Assembly (NCBI GenBank): GCA_027296525.1
Contig: JAPUJA010000280.1
Coordinates: forward strand, 1-5,764
From: Pseudomonadota bacterium
GTDB lineage: Bacteria; Pseudomonadota; Alphaproteobacteria; UBA828; JAPUJA01
Reading direction: 5' to 3'
DNA length: 5,764 nt
Within the stretch, counting starts at the first letter, position 1. Each line of letters starts with the position of its first letter. Below, one piece after another: positions 4,598 through 5,764 of this stretch. The translations under genes were made by a program, and so were the position numbers. The notes under the pieces are model-generated. The model saw nothing but the letters and a program-made list of their open reading frames with translations. It searched no databases and had not been told where the DNA came from.

Positions 4598-5206
4598 ATG
4601 GCCGCATCCGCGTCGCCCCAATCACAGGGTTTTCCCGAAAAGTTCTGGGACTTCTCGCTAAAGACCTATCCATGTGAAGGCGTTGCGCCGACCTGTCTCG
4701 GTCTGCAGGCGCGTCACGGGATCGACGTTAATCTTCTCCTTTATTGTTGCTGGTTTGCCGCCAGCGGGCGTGGCACGCTCGACGAATCGGAGCTCAAGCG
4801 CCTCCTCGAAGCGACCCGCCGTTGGCAGGACGAGGTGGCGGGTGGCCTTCGGGCCGTAAAGCATCGCATGAAGAAATGGGGCGATGATACCGGCGGCAAC
4901 GGCATTTCCGCAGATCAGCGCCAAGCCTTTCGCAAGCGGGTGGCGGCGCTCGAAGTCGACGCGGAGATGCTCGAGCAGGAATATCTCGAGCGTGCGCTCG
5001 ATCGGGCATCCGAGCGAAGTCCCTCGACCGAAGACCGCGCCCGTGACGCCGCGACCAACCTCGCGCGCCTCCTGCCGCTCTTGGGCTTGACGCCCGGCGA
5101 GGCCGAATGCGCGGCGGCGGCAGCGCTCATCGCCGCGACTTTTCCCGCGCTCGATGGCGCGGCGGTCGAGGCCCTCAGCCGGCTCAAGCCCCCTTCGCCG
5201 GCTTGA
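4598..5206 (+). CDS. TIGR02444/DUF2390 family protein, function unknown
   Basis: The product (202 residues) carries the N-terminal signature of the TIGR02444/DUF2390 family: FWDFSLKTYPCEGVAPTCLG (16-35), then LQARHGIDVNLLLYCCWFA (36-54). The remainder is helical and less conserved: a WQDEV-type helix near 76-80, a charged RKRVAALEVDAEMLEQEYLE segment (112-131) that is probably coiled coil, and an Ala-rich end. No enzyme motif, signal peptide or full membrane helix is visible; the Leu/Cys/Trp-rich block at 43-54 is more likely a buried helix. An AGGA sits 11 bases before the ATG at 4598, acceptable if slightly distant. The last 23 bases overlap the convergent ubiX end, so changes there affect both proteins. 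Members are mostly proteobacterial; no function is known to me. Confidence 0.85.
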   Translation: MAASASPQSQGFPEKFWDFSLKTYPCEGVAPTCLGLQARHGIDVNLLLYCCWFAASGRGTLDESELKRLLEATRRWQDEVAGGLRAVKHRMKKWGDDTGGNGISADQRQAFRKRVAALEVDAEMLEQEYLERALDRASERSPSTEDRARDAATNLARLLPLLGLTPGEAECAAAAALIAATFPALDGAAVEALSRLKPPSPA

Positions 5207-5764
5207 CCGCCCGGAGCTTGGGCGGACTCGGCGCATCCTCCTCGCGCCAACGCCGCACCAGGCCCGCCTCCAGATCGAACAGGTCCAAGAGCCGGCCCAC
5301 GCTGTGCTCGACGATCGCGTCGACCGACTGCGGCCGGGGGTACATGGCGGGCACGGCGGGCGCGATCGTCGCGCCCATTTCCGCCAACGCGACGAGGCTG
5401 CGCAGATGGCCGAGATGCAGGGGCGTCTCGCGCACCATGAGCACGAGCCGCCGCCGTTCCTTCAAGACGACGTCCGCCGCGCGGGTGAGCAGGGTCGTCG
5501 TCACACCGGTCGCGATCTCCGAGAGGCTGCGAATCGAGCAGGGCGCGACGATCATTCCGTCGGTGCGGAACGAGCCGCTTGCGATCGCCGCGCCGATGTC
5601 GGCGATGGGATGGTTGACGTCGGCCAGCCCGTGCACCTCGGCGGCCGAGAGATCGGTCTCGTAGCCCAAGGTCATTTCGGCCGCCTTGGTCATCACGAGA
5701 TGGCTCTCCACGGGCTGGCTCTTGAGCGCTTCGAGCAGGCGCACGCCATAGATGATGCCCGAGG
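5184..5764 (-). CDS. ubiX: Flavin prenyltransferase UbiX (N-terminus outside window)
   Basis: UbiX joins a dimethylallyl group to reduced FMN, making prenylated FMN, the cofactor of the UbiD decarboxylase in ubiquinone synthesis. The frame runs off the right edge; the first visible residues, SGIIYGVRLLEALK, are the end of the GASGxxYG phosphate loop, so only about ten residues are missing. The 192 residues seen include SGSFRTDGMIVAPCSIRSLS (62-81), TLLTRAADVVLKERRRLVLM (90-109), the conserved VRETPLH (110-116), and VPAMYPRPQSVDAIVEHSVG (137-156). The usual PAFY is PAMY here. The C-terminus after DLFDLE extends about 28 residues as a basic, Pro/Lys-rich tail, slightly beyond the usual length. 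The 3' end overlaps the convergent TIGR02444 gene by 23 bp. The GTG at 5744 is internal, not the start. Confidence 0.96.
   Translation of the reverse strand, partial: SGIIYGVRLLEALKSQPVESHLVMTKAAEMTLGYETDLSAAEVHGLADVNHPIADIGAAIASGSFRTDGMIVAPCSIRSLSEIATGVTTTLLTRAADVVLKERRRLVLMVRETPLHLGHLRSLVALAEMGATIAPAVPAMYPRPQSVDAIVEHSVGRLLDLFDLEAGLVRRWREEDAPSPPKLRAVKPAKGA

Noticed and set aside
4519..4599. N-terminal extension of the ydcH-like protein
   Set aside because: Exceeds family length, crosses a good promoter candidate and overlaps the start of the divergent gene.
5107..5664. Plus-strand open frame opposite ubiX
   Set aside because: Ser/Arg/Thr-rich mirror of ubiX codons; no motif.

Overview
The window is GC-rich bacterial chromosome and reads as core, vertically inherited housekeeping DNA. 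The gene set points to an alphaproteobacterium, probably near the Rhodospirillales: a COQ9-family protein beside rpsU, peptide deformylase of the alphaproteobacterial kind, PurE, a short YdcH/DUF465 protein, a TIGR02444 protein and UbiX. The genus cannot be told from the sequence. I see no transposase, integrase, tRNA, rRNA, CRISPR array or phage gene.

Layout. 1-852 (+) is the C-terminal part of pntB, cut by the window start. 853-1205 has no convincing gene; it holds one doubtful 43-codon ORF and a strong hairpin placed as the rpsU terminator. 1206-1412 (-) is rpsU (ribosomal protein S21) with a TTG start. 1413-1633 is a divergent promoter region. It has a good sigma70-like promoter with a long structured leader for rpsU, and a weaker promoter for def that would give a leaderless message. 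1634-2191 (+) is def and 2203-2886 (+) is COQ9, probably one transcript. COQ9 runs tail to tail into purE (2878-3369, -) with a 9-bp overlap. A divergent gap with two inverted repeats separates purE from a GGDEF diguanylate cyclase (3559-4314, +). That gene ends 3 bp from the convergent ydcH-like gene (4318-4518, -). A short divergent promoter region follows. A TIGR02444/DUF2390 protein (4598-5206, +) then overlaps the end of ubiX (5184-5764, -) by 23 bp; ubiX runs off the right edge.

Themes. Two genes serve ubiquinone synthesis: ubiX makes prenylated FMN for UbiD, and COQ9 is a lipid-binding accessory protein. pntB also belongs to membrane bioenergetics. rpsU and def serve translation, purE serves purine synthesis, and the GGDEF protein signals through c-di-GMP. 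Strands alternate gene by gene, with three tightly packed or overlapping convergent ends.

I found no clear new multi-gene system. The items most worth a second look are a perfect five-copy 9-bp tandem repeat that adds a Gly-Glu-Glu run inside deformylase, the promoter and leader of rpsU, the likely leaderless def mRNA, and the uncharacterised TIGR02444 gene convergent with ubiX.
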